Part shown: one piece after another, positions 54,635-63,738 of the stretch
Position numbering within the stretch: the first letter of the stretch is position 1
Layout: every line of letters begins with the position of its first letter
NCBI GenBank assembly: GCA_947500035.1
Contig: CANMQP010000012.1
Span: 558,001-622,000 of the forward strand
DNA length: 64,000 nt
Origin: an uncultured Kiloniellaceae bacterium
GTDB lineage: Bacteria; Pseudomonadota; Alphaproteobacteria; Kiloniellales; Kiloniellaceae
Reading direction: 5' to 3'
Position numbers and translations under genes: made by a program
The notes under the pieces: model-generated
What the model was told of the DNA's origin: nothing
Seen by the model: the letters and a program-made list of their open reading frames with translations, nothing else
Databases searched by the model: none

Positions 54635-55221
54635 CCCTGCTCTACATTCTCAGGCATGGTGTGACGCCCTGGAACCAGGAGAAGCGCATTCAGGGCCGGA
54701 GCGACATCGGCCTCGCCGACGAGGCCCGCACGGAAATCCCGTCCTGGACCCTGCCTGCGGGCGCGCGCTCCGCACTTTGGCTGAGCAGCCCTCTGATCCG
54801 GGCCCGCGACACCGCTTCAATTCTGGGGCACCCGGACGCGCAGATCGAGGCGCGGCTGCAGGAAATGCACTGGGGCGCGTGGGAAGGCCAGCGCCTCGCC
54901 GACCTGCGCCGGGATCTTGGCACGGAGATGACCGAGAACGAAGCGCGAGGTCTGGATTTGCAGCCGCCGGGCGGCGAGAGTCCGCGCGATGTTCAGATCC
55001 GGCTGCAGCCCCTGCTCACCAGCCTGGCCGAACAGAACGAAACCGTGACAGCCGTGAGCCATAAAGGCGTCATCCGCGCCCTCTATGCGCTCGCCAGCGG
55101 ATGGGATATGACCGGAAAACCGCCGCTCAAACTGCGAAATGACTGCTGCCACGCCTTTCGGCTGTCTCGGGACGGCAGGCCCGCGCTAGAAGAGCTCAAC
55201 ATTTCCATGCTCGCCAGGTAA
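54631..55221 (+). CDS. Histidine phosphatase family protein (phosphoglycerate-mutase-like)
   Basis: A 196-residue phosphatase. The catalytic motif LYILRHGVTPWN has the phosphorylated His at residue 9; the second His is in AVSHKGVIRAL (about 133-143), and the proton donor lies in EMHWGAWEGQ (about 75-84). It removes a phosphate from a small molecule, in this setting probably a sugar phosphate of the glycan pathway (inference). It overlaps the fusion gene by four bases (ATGA) and precedes the third MurG-like gene by seven, in one operon. Confidence 0.92.
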   Translation: MTLLYILRHGVTPWNQEKRIQGRSDIGLADEARTEIPSWTLPAGARSALWLSSPLIRARDTASILGHPDAQIEARLQEMHWGAWEGQRLADLRRDLGTEMTENEARGLDLQPPGGESPRDVQIRLQPLLTSLAEQNETVTAVSHKGVIRALYALASGWDMTGKPPLKLRNDCCHAFRLSRDGRPALEELNISMLAR

Positions 55222-55228
55222 CCCCAAG

Positions 55229-56428
55229 ATGTCCGCAGCCAAGAAGCCATCAAAACGCGCCGACGTTCTCTTCTACGTCCAGCATTTGCTGGGGATCGGG
55301 CATCTGCGCCGGGCCAGCGTCCTGGCGCGCGCCATGGACCGGGCCGGCCTGCGGGTGGTCTTCGTGTCAGGCGGCATGCCGGTGCCAGGCACCGATGTCG
55401 GCGCCTGCGAGTTTGTCCAGCTGCCGCCCCTGCGCACCCTCGATGAGAGCTTCAGCGCCCTGGTCGATGCAGAGGGCCGGGAACTTGACGACGCGGGCAA
55501 GACCGCGCGCCGCGATCTGCTGCTCGGCCTACTGGAAAAGCACAAGCCGGGCGTGATCCTCTTCGAAATGTTCCCTTTCGGGCGGCGGCAGATGCGCTTC
55601 GAGCTCTTGCCCCTGCTCGACGCGGCTAAAGCCTCTGCGCATCCACCGCAGGTCTTCTGCTCCCTGCGCGATATCCTGACCACCCATAAGAAACCCGGCA
55701 AAACCGAGTGGATTGTTTCGGCTGTGGAACGTTATTTCGACCAGGTCCTGGTCCACGGCGACCCGGCCTTCGTCACCATGGAGCAGTCCTTTCCCGCCAC
55801 GGAGACCTTCGGTGACAAGATCCGCTACACCGGCTACGTGGTCGAGACGGCCCATTTACCGGCAAAGGCGGAACCGCGCCACGACGGCGAGGTCCTGGTG
55901 TCCGCGGGTGGCGGCGCCGTCGCCGCACCCCTGATCGAGGCCGCAATCGCGGCTCGCCCGCTAACCTCTCTGCGCGATGTCCCCTGGCGGTTGCTTGCAG
56001 GCCATAATCTGCCTGAAGACCGCTTCCGCGCCCTGCAGGCGCTTTGCGGCGAGGGCATCGTCCTGGAGCGGGCCCGCGCCGACTTCACCGAACTGCTGGC
56101 GCGAGCGCGGCTCTCCATCAGCCAGGCGGGTTACAACACGGTCATGGATATCCTGGCCACGGAGGTGCCGGCGGTGCTGGTACCCTTCGCGGCCACCCAG
56201 CAAACCGAACAAACCCTGCGGGCCGAGCTCCTGGCCGAGCGCGGCGCGGCGGTGCTGCTGCCGGAAGAGCGCCTGGACGCCCAAACGCTCGCCAGGTCCG
56301 TCGAGGAGGCCCTGACCCCCGCGCGGCAAGCTCATCTCTTCGACAAGCTGGATATCGCCGGTGCCGAGCGAACCGCGGCTTTGATCCGCGATGTGGCCCA
56401 GCGGAAAAAAGGGGATGCCGCGCCATGA
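55229..56428 (+). CDS. MurG-like (GT28-type) glycosyltransferase family protein, copy 3
   Basis: A 399-residue GT-B protein and close paralogue of the C-terminal half of the fusion at 52250. Shared blocks include ADVLFYVQHLLGIGHLRRAS (about residues 10-29), VFVSGGMPVPGT, FEMFPFGRRQMRFELLPLLD (about 111-130), DQVLVHGDPAFV and SISQAGYNTVMDILATEVPA (about 293-312). Acceptor and donor sugars are unknown. Two nearly parallel copies in one operon suggest two successive, similar transfer steps or one subunit pair. Its stop overlaps the deacetylase start (ATGA). Confidence 0.88.
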   Translation: MSAAKKPSKRADVLFYVQHLLGIGHLRRASVLARAMDRAGLRVVFVSGGMPVPGTDVGACEFVQLPPLRTLDESFSALVDAEGRELDDAGKTARRDLLLGLLEKHKPGVILFEMFPFGRRQMRFELLPLLDAAKASAHPPQVFCSLRDILTTHKKPGKTEWIVSAVERYFDQVLVHGDPAFVTMEQSFPATETFGDKIRYTGYVVETAHLPAKAEPRHDGEVLVSAGGGAVAAPLIEAAIAARPLTSLRDVPWRLLAGHNLPEDRFRALQALCGEGIVLERARADFTELLARARLSISQAGYNTVMDILATEVPAVLVPFAATQQTEQTLRAELLAERGAAVLLPEERLDAQTLARSVEEALTPARQAHLFDKLDIAGAERTAALIRDVAQRKKGDAAP

Positions 56429-57255
56429 CCGGCTGGGACAGCCTCGCCCATGAACTGGTGCTCTGGCGCGATGCCGGTCAAACCGCCAGCATCTGGTGGC
56501 GCGACGACGACGCGATTGCGCCCACTTCCGCGCTGGACCGCCTGCTGACACTCTCCCGAGAGCATACCGCCGGACTGGGCCTGGCCGTGATCCCCGAACG
56601 CTGCGAAACCGCCCTGGCCGGAACATTGAGCGCTGCGGTCCGTCAGAACCAGGCCGAGATCGCCGTGCTCCAGCACGGCATCGCCCACAAAAACACCGCC
56701 CCAGCCGGTGAAAAGAAGACGGAACTTAGCCAGGCGGCCCCGCTGAACGACACGATGGAACGCCTGAAAGCGGGCCAAAACCGCCTCGCCGGTCTCTTCG
56801 GCCAAGGATTCCTGCCTGTTCTGGTCCCGCCCTGGAACCGGATCGCACCGGAGATCATTGCCGAATTACCCGCCTGCGGCATTACAGGCCTCTCGACCTA
56901 TAAGGCTCGGGAACAGCCCATGGCGGCTCCGGGGCTGCTCCAGGTCAATACCCACGCCGATCTGCTGCGTTGGAAACCCGAACGCGGTTTTCTGGGCGAA
57001 ACCGAGGTTCTGGGTCTGCTGCAGGCCCATCTTCAGGCCCGGCGCGAGGGTCACACCGACATCGACGAGCCGACCGGCATCCTGACCCACCATCTGGTGC
57101 ACGACGAAGCGACCTGGGCCTTTCTCGACCGGCTTCTGGGGTGGCTGGTGCTCCAGCCGGCAATAAAGTTCCTTGCGCCTTCAGAGGCCTTTTCACATGC
57201 TGCCCCAAGGAATGAAAACAAAAGGCAAAACACCGCAGGGAAAGACCCGTTATGA
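56425..57255 (+). CDS. Polysaccharide deacetylase-like protein (NodB-fold, divergent)
   Basis: A 276-residue protein with a motif IWWRDDDAIAPTSALDRLLT (about residues 23-42), which resembles the Asp-Asp metal site of polysaccharide deacetylases, and LQHGIAHKNTAPAGEKKTEL (about 90-109), the matching metal-His motif. LVPPWNRIAPEIIAELPACG and ILTHHLVHDEATW are the later family blocks. It would remove acetyl groups from an amino sugar of the cluster glycan. No signal peptide is visible, which suggests a cytoplasmic substrate such as a lipid-linked intermediate. Confidence 0.85.
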   Translation: MTGWDSLAHELVLWRDAGQTASIWWRDDDAIAPTSALDRLLTLSREHTAGLGLAVIPERCETALAGTLSAAVRQNQAEIAVLQHGIAHKNTAPAGEKKTELSQAAPLNDTMERLKAGQNRLAGLFGQGFLPVLVPPWNRIAPEIIAELPACGITGLSTYKAREQPMAAPGLLQVNTHADLLRWKPERGFLGETEVLGLLQAHLQARREGHTDIDEPTGILTHHLVHDEATWAFLDRLLGWLVLQPAIKFLAPSEAFSHAAPRNENKRQNTAGKDPL

Positions 57256-57280
57256 GAAAGATCCGGGCAGGAGGTAAATC

Positions 57281-57331
57281 TGGCCTTGAGGACGATTTGG
57301 CCTTGAGGAAGATTTGGCCATGAGGACGATT
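57281..57331 (+). repeat. 17-bp triplication containing ribosome-binding sequences
   Basis: Unit TGGCCTTGAGGACGATT at 57281-57297, variants at 57298-57314 (one mismatch) and 57315-57331 (one mismatch). Every unit has GAGGA followed after 4-6 bases by TTGG. It lies directly before the start of the next gene. Confidence 0.92.
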
Positions 57332-57915
57332 TGGGCGTGACCAGATACCGCTACCCGCTGAAATCGGTTTTGGGAGACTACCTGCGCGCTGCGGCAGGGC
57401 TGATGATTGCACTCGGACTGCTGTTGACCGGCGCGCTGCCCTGGTTTGTCGCCCTGCTCTTCGGCGCACTGGCCATCCTCTTCGGCCTCTTCGCCCTGCG
57501 CACGGTGAAACGCCAGTACCTGGAAGTTTCGCTCGATGACCAGGGCATCGCGACACTGGTCAGGCCGGGTGACCCCGAGACCTCCAAGGGGCGCTTCCCC
57601 AGCTATCTCGCGTGGCAGGAGCTGACCGGGATGAAACTGCGTTACTTCGGCAGCCGCCGCAGCCACAAAAAGGAAGGCGGCAGCGGTTTCATGCAGCTCA
57701 CTCTGACCGGGCGTACAGCCGGACCCGCAGGCGCAAACAACAGGAAAACCACCATGTCCTTCGAATCCTCGCTGGAGGGTTTTCCCGCCATTGTGCGCCG
57801 GGCCGCCGAAGCCGCCCGCAAACAGGACATCAATATTGATGCGACCACGGCCAGCAACCTGCGGCCGCTTGGTATCGACCTCAATGCAGATACGCCGGAA
57901 GGTCTCGAGGTTTGA
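57331..57915 (+). CDS. Membrane protein with two helices and a cytoplasmic domain, unknown function
   Basis: A 194-residue protein. Two hydrophobic segments at about residues 18-35 (LRAAAGLMIALGLLLTG) and 37-56 (PWFVALLFGALAILFGLFAL) form a hairpin; the rest is a PH-like or DUF-type soluble domain with YLEVSLDDQGIATLVRPG and FESSLEGFPAIVRRAAEAAR. No family recognised. The start is uncertain: TTG at 57331 or GTG at 57337 both sit after the repeated GAGGA sequence. It follows the deacetylase by 75 bases and may be the last gene of the glycan cluster. Confidence 0.7.
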   Translation: MGVTRYRYPLKSVLGDYLRAAAGLMIALGLLLTGALPWFVALLFGALAILFGLFALRTVKRQYLEVSLDDQGIATLVRPGDPETSKGRFPSYLAWQELTGMKLRYFGSRRSHKKEGGSGFMQLTLTGRTAGPAGANNRKTTMSFESSLEGFPAIVRRAAEAARKQDINIDATTASNLRPLGIDLNADTPEGLEV

Positions 57916-58070
57916 GCAAGCCCCAAGAAAAATCCGGGAAAGAACAGGAAAAACAACAGCCCAAGTGACGACTGCAACGAGTTCGGATAGTCTGCGCGTG
58001 CGGGCCGCCGCTGCGGAGCGAGAAGAGTCCCGTTGCTAAGGTTCGGGAGGAAGAGACGAATTGGGGGAAT

Positions 58071-60002
58071 GTGACGTTGAGTGACCTGGACCAGGCCTCG
58101 AATACCGATCTCCTGCGGGTCCAGGATCTGCGGATTTCTTTTTCCCTGCCCGAAGGCAAGCTGGACGCCGTGCGTGGGGTTTCCTTCTCTATCGCCCGCG
58201 GCTCCACGGTCGCGCTGGTGGGGGAATCCGGCTCGGGAAAATCCGTCGTCAGTCAGGCGATCATGGGCATCCTGCCCAGATCCGCGCAGATCGAAGGCGG
58301 TCAGATCCTCTTTGCCGACCCCGCCAACGGCGGCGCAGTGGTCGACATCGCCGCCCTGGCGCCCAACAGCGCGGCCATGCGTGATATCCGCGGCAGCCGC
58401 ATCTCGATCGTGTTTCAGGAACCCATGACCTCGCTTTCGGCGGTCCACACGGTCGGCAACCAGATCGGCGAAGCCCTGCACCTGCACCGGAAGGTCTCGG
58501 ACCCTCAGGGGCGTGAAATGGTGATCGATGTTCTGCGTCTGGTCGGCTTTCCGAACCCGGCGCGCGCCTACGACACCTATCCCTTCGAGCTCTCCGGCGG
58601 CCTGCGCCAGCGCGCGGTGATCGCCATGGCCCTGGTTTGCCGCCCGGCTCTTCTGATCGCCGACGAGCCAACCACCGCGCTGGACGTCACGATCCAGGCC
58701 CAGATTCTCAAGCTGATCAAGGATCTGCAGACTGAACTGAAGATGTCCGTTCTCATGATCACCCATGACCTGGGCGTCGTGGCCAATGTCGCCGATCAGG
58801 TGGTGGTCATGTATCACGGCGAGGTCATGGAGCGCGGCAACCTGAACGACATCTACGGCGACCCGCGTCATCCCTACCTCAAGGCGCTGCTGCACGCGGT
58901 CCCCCGCTTCGACATGAAGCCCGGCGAGCGACTGCAGCCGATCCGCGAAATCAAGCACGACAGCGGCGTCAACCTGGGCGACGGCATGAAACCCTGGCCG
59001 GAGGATCCCGACGAGCCGCCGCTGCTGCGGGTCGAGCACATCTCCAAGACCTACAACATCCGCAAGGGCGGCTTTTTCGGCCCCAGCGAAGATACCTCGG
59101 TCCTGGCGGTCGATGACGTGAGCTTTGCGGTCAAGCGCGGCGAGTGCCTGGGACTGGTCGGAGAGAGCGGTTGCGGCAAGACCACGCTCTCCAAAATCAT
59201 CATGCGGGCCGCGACGGCTGATGAAGGCAGCATCGTCTTTAACGATCGGGGCAAAGCCACCGACGTCCTTGCCCTGCAGGGAAAGGAATTGGTGGATTTC
59301 CGTACCCGGATCCAGTTCGTGTTTCAGGATCCCTTCTCTTCACTGAACCCGCGCATGACCGTTTTCGAGCTGATCAGCGAGCCCCTGATCATCCACGGCA
59401 TGACCGATCCCGCCGAGCGGGCCGAGCTGGTCAAGGAACTGATGCGCGTGGTCGGCCTCGACGTGCGTTACTTGAAACGCTACCCTCACAGCTTTTCCGG
59501 CGGCCAGCGCCAGCGCATCGGTATTGCGCGCGCGCTGGCGCTGAAACCGGACCTGCTGATTTGTGACGAGCCGGTCTCCGCCCTGGACGTTTCGATCCAG
59601 GCCCAGGTCCTGAACCTCCTGAAGGACCTGCAGGCCTCCCTCGGCCTGACCTACATCTTCATCAGCCATAACCTGGCCGTGGTCGACTACATCGCGGACC
59701 GGATCGCGGTGATGTGCCGGGGGCGGCTGGTCGAACTGGCCCCCCGCGAGCTGTTGTTCCGGGCTCCGACCCATCCCTACACCCAGGCGCTGCTGACCGC
59801 GGTGCCGGAACCCGACCCGGCGCATCGGCTCGATCTCTCGGCACTGATGGAAGGCCGGGCCTCGAACCCGGAGACCTGGCCCCATCCCTTCACCATCGAT
59901 GGCCGGAACAAACTGGGCATGGTCGATCTGGGCGACGGTCACTTCGTCAGGGCGCAGGCCTCGGCAGATCACGATTTGCGCAGCGCCGCAGCGGGGGCAT
60001 AG
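58071..60002 (+). CDS. Opp/Dpp-type ABC transporter ATP-binding protein, two fused ATPase domains
   Basis: A 643-residue protein with two complete nucleotide-binding domains. Domain 1: Walker A GESGSGKS (about residues 52-59), signature LSGGLRQR (about 174-181), Walker [13 protein letters not shown]. Domain 2: GESGCGKT (about 364-371), FSGGQRQR (about 475-482) and [12 protein letters not shown]. Each ends in the peptide-type C-terminal extension with PHPYLKALL / THPYTQALL. All motifs are intact. This is the fused OppD-OppF arrangement (YejF-like) of peptide or microcin C-type importers. GTG at 58071 is used. Permeases follow at five bases. Confidence 0.93.
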   Translation: MTLSDLDQASNTDLLRVQDLRISFSLPEGKLDAVRGVSFSIARGSTVALVGESGSGKSVVSQAIMGILPRSAQIEGGQILFADPANGGAVVDIAALAPNSAAMRDIRGSRISIVFQEPMTSLSAVHTVGNQIGEALHLHRKVSDPQGREMVIDVLRLVGFPNPARAYDTYPFELSGGLRQRAVIAMALVCRPALLIADEPTTALDVTIQAQILKLIKDLQTELKMSVLMITHDLGVVANVADQVVVMYHGEVMERGNLNDIYGDPRHPYLKALLHAVPRFDMKPGERLQPIREIKHDSGVNLGDGMKPWPEDPDEPPLLRVEHISKTYNIRKGGFFGPSEDTSVLAVDDVSFAVKRGECLGLVGESGCGKTTLSKIIMRAATADEGSIVFNDRGKATDVLALQGKELVDFRTRIQFVFQDPFSSLNPRMTVFELISEPLIIHGMTDPAERAELVKELMRVVGLDVRYLKRYPHSFSGGQRQRIGIARALALKPDLLICDEPVSALDVSIQAQVLNLLKDLQASLGLTYIFISHNLAVVDYIADRIAVMCRGRLVELAPRELLFRAPTHPYTQALLTAVPEPDPAHRLDLSALMEGRASNPETWPHPFTIDGRNKLGMVDLGDGHFVRAQASADHDLRSAAAGA

Positions 60003-60007
60003 GACCA

Positions 60008-61006
60008 GTGTTAGGCTATACCGTTCGGCGCATCCTCACCATGATCCCCACTCTGCTGGCGATCAGTTTCATCATCTTCGTGATCATCCAGCTGCCTCCG
60101 GGCGACTTCCTGGAGACCGAGATCGCAGAGATGCAGGCCCAGGGCGAGGCGGTCGATCCCGAAAAGATCGAGTACCTGCGCCGGGAGTACGGCCTCGACA
60201 AACCCTTCCTGGAGCAATACGCGGTCTGGGTCTTCGGTCTGGTCCAGGGGGATCTGGGCTTTTCCTTCGAGCATCAGCTGCCGGTCAACGAGGTGATCGG
60301 CGACCGGCTCTGGCTGACCTTCGTGGTCGCCCTGGCCACCATTCTCTTTACCTATGCGGTCGCTTTCCCCATCGGCATCTATTCGGCGGTGCGCCAGTAC
60401 AGCGTCGGCGACTATGTCCTGACCTTCATAGGCTTTTTGGGTCTCGCCACCCCGAACTTCCTGCTGGCTCTGGTATTGCTGTACTTCGCCAACCTCTGGT
60501 TCGGCACCTCGATCGGCGGCCTGATGGACCCTAAGTACGTCGATCACCCCTGGACCTGGAGCAAGGTGAGCTCGATCCTGGAGCACCTCTGGATCCCGGT
60601 CATCGTGATCGGCACCTCGGGCACTGCCGCCATGATCCGCCGCCTGCGGGCCAACCTGCTGGACGAGCTGCAGAAGCAATATGTCATTACGGCCCGCGCC
60701 AAAGGCTTGTCGCCCCTGAAGGTCCTGCTGAAGTATCCGCTGCGCATGGCGATCAATCCCTTCATCGCGGATATCGGCAACGTGCTGCCCCAGCTGATTT
60801 CCGGCGCGGTCCTGGTGTCCGTGGTGCTGAGCCTGGAGACCACAGGCCCCATGCTGGTGCGCGCGCTGCAAAGTCAGGATATGTACCTGGCCGGCTCTTT
60901 CCTGATGTTTGAGGCCAGCCTGGTGGTGATCGGAGTCTTTATCTCGGATCTGGCGCTCGCCGCGCTCGATCCCCGCATCCGGCTTGCTGGAGGGGCAACG
61001 AAATGA
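60008..61006 (+). CDS. Opp/Dpp-type ABC transporter permease (OppB/YejB-like)
   Basis: A 332-residue permease with six membrane segments. The N-terminus LGYTVRRILTMIPTLLAISF, the LRREYGLDKPFLEQYAVW loop and FSFEHQLPVNEVIGDRLWLT are typical of DppB/YejB. The EAA-type loop is at about residues 222-242 (ELQKQYVITARAKGLSPLKV). GTG at 60008 gives a proper N-terminus. It overlaps the next permease gene by four bases. Confidence 0.93.
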   Translation: MLGYTVRRILTMIPTLLAISFIIFVIIQLPPGDFLETEIAEMQAQGEAVDPEKIEYLRREYGLDKPFLEQYAVWVFGLVQGDLGFSFEHQLPVNEVIGDRLWLTFVVALATILFTYAVAFPIGIYSAVRQYSVGDYVLTFIGFLGLATPNFLLALVLLYFANLWFGTSIGGLMDPKYVDHPWTWSKVSSILEHLWIPVIVIGTSGTAAMIRRLRANLLDELQKQYVITARAKGLSPLKVLLKYPLRMAINPFIADIGNVLPQLISGAVLVSVVLSLETTGPMLVRALQSQDMYLAGSFLMFEASLVVIGVFISDLALAALDPRIRLAGGATK

Positions 61007-62238
61007 GCGATCAGACCTTGCCGCCCAACAGCCCAAACGCCCAAACTCCGGGCTCCCGAAATCGAGGCTCACAGAACAGCAGCCCAGAGAACAGCGGCGG
61101 ACACTACGTCAATCCCGCCCCCTTTGATCCCCAGTCCGTAGCCGCCCTGACCCCGGAGCAGGAACGCTACTACATGGCGTCTCAGTGGCGGATCATGTGG
61201 TGGAAGTTCAAACGCCACAAGCTGGCGGTCTATTCCGGGGTCGTGCTGCTCATGATGTACTTCGTGGCGGTCTTCTGCGAGATCTTCGCCCCCTACAATC
61301 TGCACAGCCGCCACATCGACTTTATCCATGCGCCGCCCCAGGGCATTCACCTCTTTCATGAAGGCGAGTTCGTCGGGCCCTTCGTTTATGGCTACGATTA
61401 CCGGCTGAACATGGAAAACCTTCGGCGCGAGTATACGCCGAACCCGGAAAAAGTCGAAAAGCTGCGCTTCTTCTGCAGCGGCGAGAGCTATAAGTTCTGG
61501 GGGTTGATCGAGGGCGATTTCCATCTGGTCTGTCCCGCCGAGAACGGTACGGCCTTTTTCTGGGGCACCGACCGCCTGGGCCGCGACCTGCTCAGCCGGA
61601 TCTTCTACGGCTCACGCATTTCCCTGACCATCGGACTGATCGGCGTGGCCATCAGCTTTGTTCTCGGCACCATCATCGGCGGCATCGCAGGCTATTACGG
61701 CGGCTGGGTCGATAACGTGGTCCAGCGTGCCATCGAGATCTTCAAATCCTTCCCCGAACTGCCGCTCTTCATGACCCTCTCGGCGCTTTTGCCGGTCAGT
61801 TGGAGTCCGATCGGCGTCTTTTTCGGCATATCCGTCATCCTGGGCCTGCTCGACTGGCCGGGCCTGGCCCGTGCCGTACGCTCGAAACTACTCAGCCTGC
61901 GGGAAGAGGATTTCTGCACCGCGGCCCAGCTCATGGGCGCTTCGCCATCCCGGGTCATCGGCAGGCATCTGCTGCCCAGTTTCGCCAGTCACCTGATTGC
62001 CTCGGCCACCCTGGCCATTCCCACCATGATCCTGGGCGAAACCGCCCTCTCCTTCCTGGGCCTCGGCCTGCGCCCGCCGATCACCTCCTGGGGCGTCCTG
62101 TTGAACGAAGCCCAGAACATCAACGTGGTCGCGCTCTATCCCTGGCTGATGCTGCCGGTTCAGCCGGTCATCCTGGTCATCCTGGCCTTCAACTTCCTGG
62201 GCGACGGTCTGCGCGATGCGGCGGACCCTTACAAGTGA
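61003..62238 (+). CDS. Opp/Dpp-type ABC transporter permease (OppC/YejE-like) with long N-terminal region
   Basis: A 411-residue permease. The first about 50 residues are a polar, Asn/Ser-rich tail, followed by YMASQWRIMWWKFKRHKLAV (about 57-76), helix 1, then a long periplasmic loop (about 95-185) and the OppC core with FFWGTDRLGRDLLSRIFYGS (about 186-205) and EEDFCTAAQLMGASPSRVIG (about 302-321), the EAA loop. It is the last recognisable gene of the operon. No periplasmic binding protein follows; the next gene is on the other strand. Confidence 0.93.
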   Translation: MSDQTLPPNSPNAQTPGSRNRGSQNSSPENSGGHYVNPAPFDPQSVAALTPEQERYYMASQWRIMWWKFKRHKLAVYSGVVLLMMYFVAVFCEIFAPYNLHSRHIDFIHAPPQGIHLFHEGEFVGPFVYGYDYRLNMENLRREYTPNPEKVEKLRFFCSGESYKFWGLIEGDFHLVCPAENGTAFFWGTDRLGRDLLSRIFYGSRISLTIGLIGVAISFVLGTIIGGIAGYYGGWVDNVVQRAIEIFKSFPELPLFMTLSALLPVSWSPIGVFFGISVILGLLDWPGLARAVRSKLLSLREEDFCTAAQLMGASPSRVIGRHLLPSFASHLIASATLAIPTMILGETALSFLGLGLRPPITSWGVLLNEAQNINVVALYPWLMLPVQPVILVILAFNFLGDGLRDAADPYK

Positions 62239-62248
62239 TGGTCTGCGC

Positions 62249-62280
62249 TCCGGATTTTTAAGAGTATTTTGCCATCCGGA
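62249..62280. repeat. Inverted repeat between convergent genes
   Basis: TCCGGAT (62249-62255) and ATCCGGA (62274-62280) with an AT-rich 18-base core, between the OppC-like stop and the ClbS/DfsB stop. It may be a bidirectional terminator. Confidence 0.4.
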
Positions 62281-62287
62281 CTTCGCT

Positions 62288-62785
62288 TCAATCGCGTTGG
62301 TCTTTCAGCCTTTTCCGAATGTACTTGGCCGCCGATCGATAGTGGCTTGGCCCGGCCGCTTCGGCCCAACGGCCCGGCGTCCAGAGGTTGTTCGCGCCCT
62401 TCATAGGTTCGCCATAGAGGTCTGCGTCCGAATGCCCCTCGATAAAGCCGGTCAGTTTGGCGTGGTTCACGGCCAGCAGACGGCAGGCCGCCTGCCATCC
62501 CAAGCCGGCCTGCTCCGCTCTCAGGGCGGCGTTATAGCGTTTGAGCTCGTTCCACTTGTAGCCCTCGGCGGGAAAGAACACCTTCTTGCCCGCCTGACCA
62601 TCGGCATACCAGCCCAGAAACAGCGCAATCCAGTGGGCGCGATGGCCCACAACATCCTTGATCGACGTCTCCTCGGCATCCTTGACCAAGGCGAGATCCT
62701 CGCCGACCTGCTCTAATAAAGAAGCGAGCTTGCCGTACTCCTTGCCTGAAATCTCAAGCAGTGCGGTCCTGTTGGTTGCAGCCAC
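62288..62785 (-). CDS. ClbS/DfsB family four-helix-bundle protein (DUF1706)
   Basis: A 165-residue protein of the ClbS/DfsB family. The DinB-like core is seen in LVKDAEETSIKDVVGHRAHWIALFLGWY (His near 48), KVFFPAEGYKWNELKRYN (the FPAEGYKWNEL block is diagnostic) and LYGEPMKGANNLWTPGRWAE. ClbS protects against colibactin by hydrolysing its cyclopropane; DfsB makes a secondary metabolite. Here no such cluster is present, so the role is open. GTG at 62785 with GAGGA upstream starts the real protein; the long frame beyond is not coding. Confidence 0.88.
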   Translation of the reverse strand: MAATNRTALLEISGKEYGKLASLLEQVGEDLALVKDAEETSIKDVVGHRAHWIALFLGWYADGQAGKKVFFPAEGYKWNELKRYNAALRAEQAGLGWQAACRLLAVNHAKLTGFIEGHSDADLYGEPMKGANNLWTPGRWAEAAGPSHYRSAAKYIRKRLKDQRD

Positions 62786-62956
62786 GGGAATCCTCGCGAA
62801 AAGAGCATTATGTACAGAAGACTCAAATGCGGATTTGAGGCATGTCAGTGAATTTTCAATGCATGAGTTTCGCCTCCGAGTCGCAATTGCCGTCCTGATT
62901 AGACCGCAGTAAGCTGTCCCAAGCCTCCTCTCCCAACCCTCTGCGGAACAGATTTC

Positions 62957-63475
62957 TTGATTCAGATTCCCTCGCTGCAAACCGAACGGCTGATCCTGCG
63001 TGCCCCACGGGACAGCGACGCCGGCGCTTATCAAAAGTTCTACGCGGACGCTGAAGCCTCGAAGTTTTATGAAGGACCGAAGCCACCTCATGCGGCCTGG
63101 AACAAACTGGCCGCCGTGCTTGGGCATTGGCATTTGCGCGGTTATGGCATGTGGGCGCTTGAAAGACGGGATAGCGGCGCGTTCATCGGCGCCTGCGGGC
63201 TGGTATGGCCGGACGGATGGCCTCGATCGGAACTGACCTGGTGGATCGCGCCGGAAGCCCGGCAACAGGGCTTTGCAAAGGAAGCCTCCCGGGCCGCCAT
63301 CGCTTTCGGTTACGGATTGCTGAAGTGGGAGCTTGTCCAAACCCACATGTTGGACGAGAACCTCGCCGCCAAAGCTCTGGTCCTCTCCCTGGGAGGCCAG
63401 GTCATCGCACGGGAAACCTTCCCCGACGGCTTTGACCGCGACATTTACGAGTTGCCCAGACCTGATCCGGCCTAA
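62957..63475 (+). CDS. GNAT family N-acetyltransferase (RimJ/RimL-like)
   Basis: A 172-residue acetyltransferase. It begins IQIPSLQTERLILRAPRDSD (about residues 2-21), the RimJ/RimL-type start; GAFIGACGLVWPDGWPRSEL and the acetyl-CoA-binding loop region EARQQGFAKEASRAAIAFGY (about 99-118) follow. The R-x-x-G-x-A signature is seen as RQQGFA. Substrate unknown. TTG at 62957 is the likely start, with no ATG in the conserved N-terminus. It is divergent from the ClbS/DfsB gene. Confidence 0.88.
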   Translation: MIQIPSLQTERLILRAPRDSDAGAYQKFYADAEASKFYEGPKPPHAAWNKLAAVLGHWHLRGYGMWALERRDSGAFIGACGLVWPDGWPRSELTWWIAPEARQQGFAKEASRAAIAFGYGLLKWELVQTHMLDENLAAKALVLSLGGQVIARETFPDGFDRDIYELPRPDPA

Positions 63476-63547
63476 GGCCTGATCCTCTGCGGCTTTCTGG
63501 CACACCTCTGGATTGATGTGGATCAATAGCATCAGCCAGCCGCATTG

Positions 63548-63688
63548 CTAGACCGGATCATGTTGAGACGGAAATGCTCAGCGTTTTCGTCTAAACATGT
63601 GAATCCGTTCTAAATCCTAGTGTTAGATCAGATTCACAAGCACGACGCATCGCCTTCGGCGATTCCATCTAAACTTGATCTGATCTAG
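63548..63688 (+). repeat. Bipartite palindromic intergenic element, copy 3
   Basis: A 141-bp element bounded by CTAG. Module B (63548-63612) has CTAGACCGGAT, CATGTT and GTCTAAACATG arms; module A (63623-63688) has TTAGATCAGATT / CTTGATCTGATCTA arms and the core CATCGCCTTCGGCGATTCC. Same length and order of modules as 45551-45697, and related to 7252-7392. Confidence 0.88.
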
Positions 63689-63738
63689 TGAGAGTGCTGA
63701 AAGCCGAACCGGCTTACACAGAAACAGCTACAAATGAA

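Noticed and set aside
62786-63532. N-terminal extension of the ClbS/DfsB frame over the GNAT gene
   Set aside because: A GTG with GAGGA at 62785 starts the conserved domain; the extension is antisense to a clear acetyltransferase.
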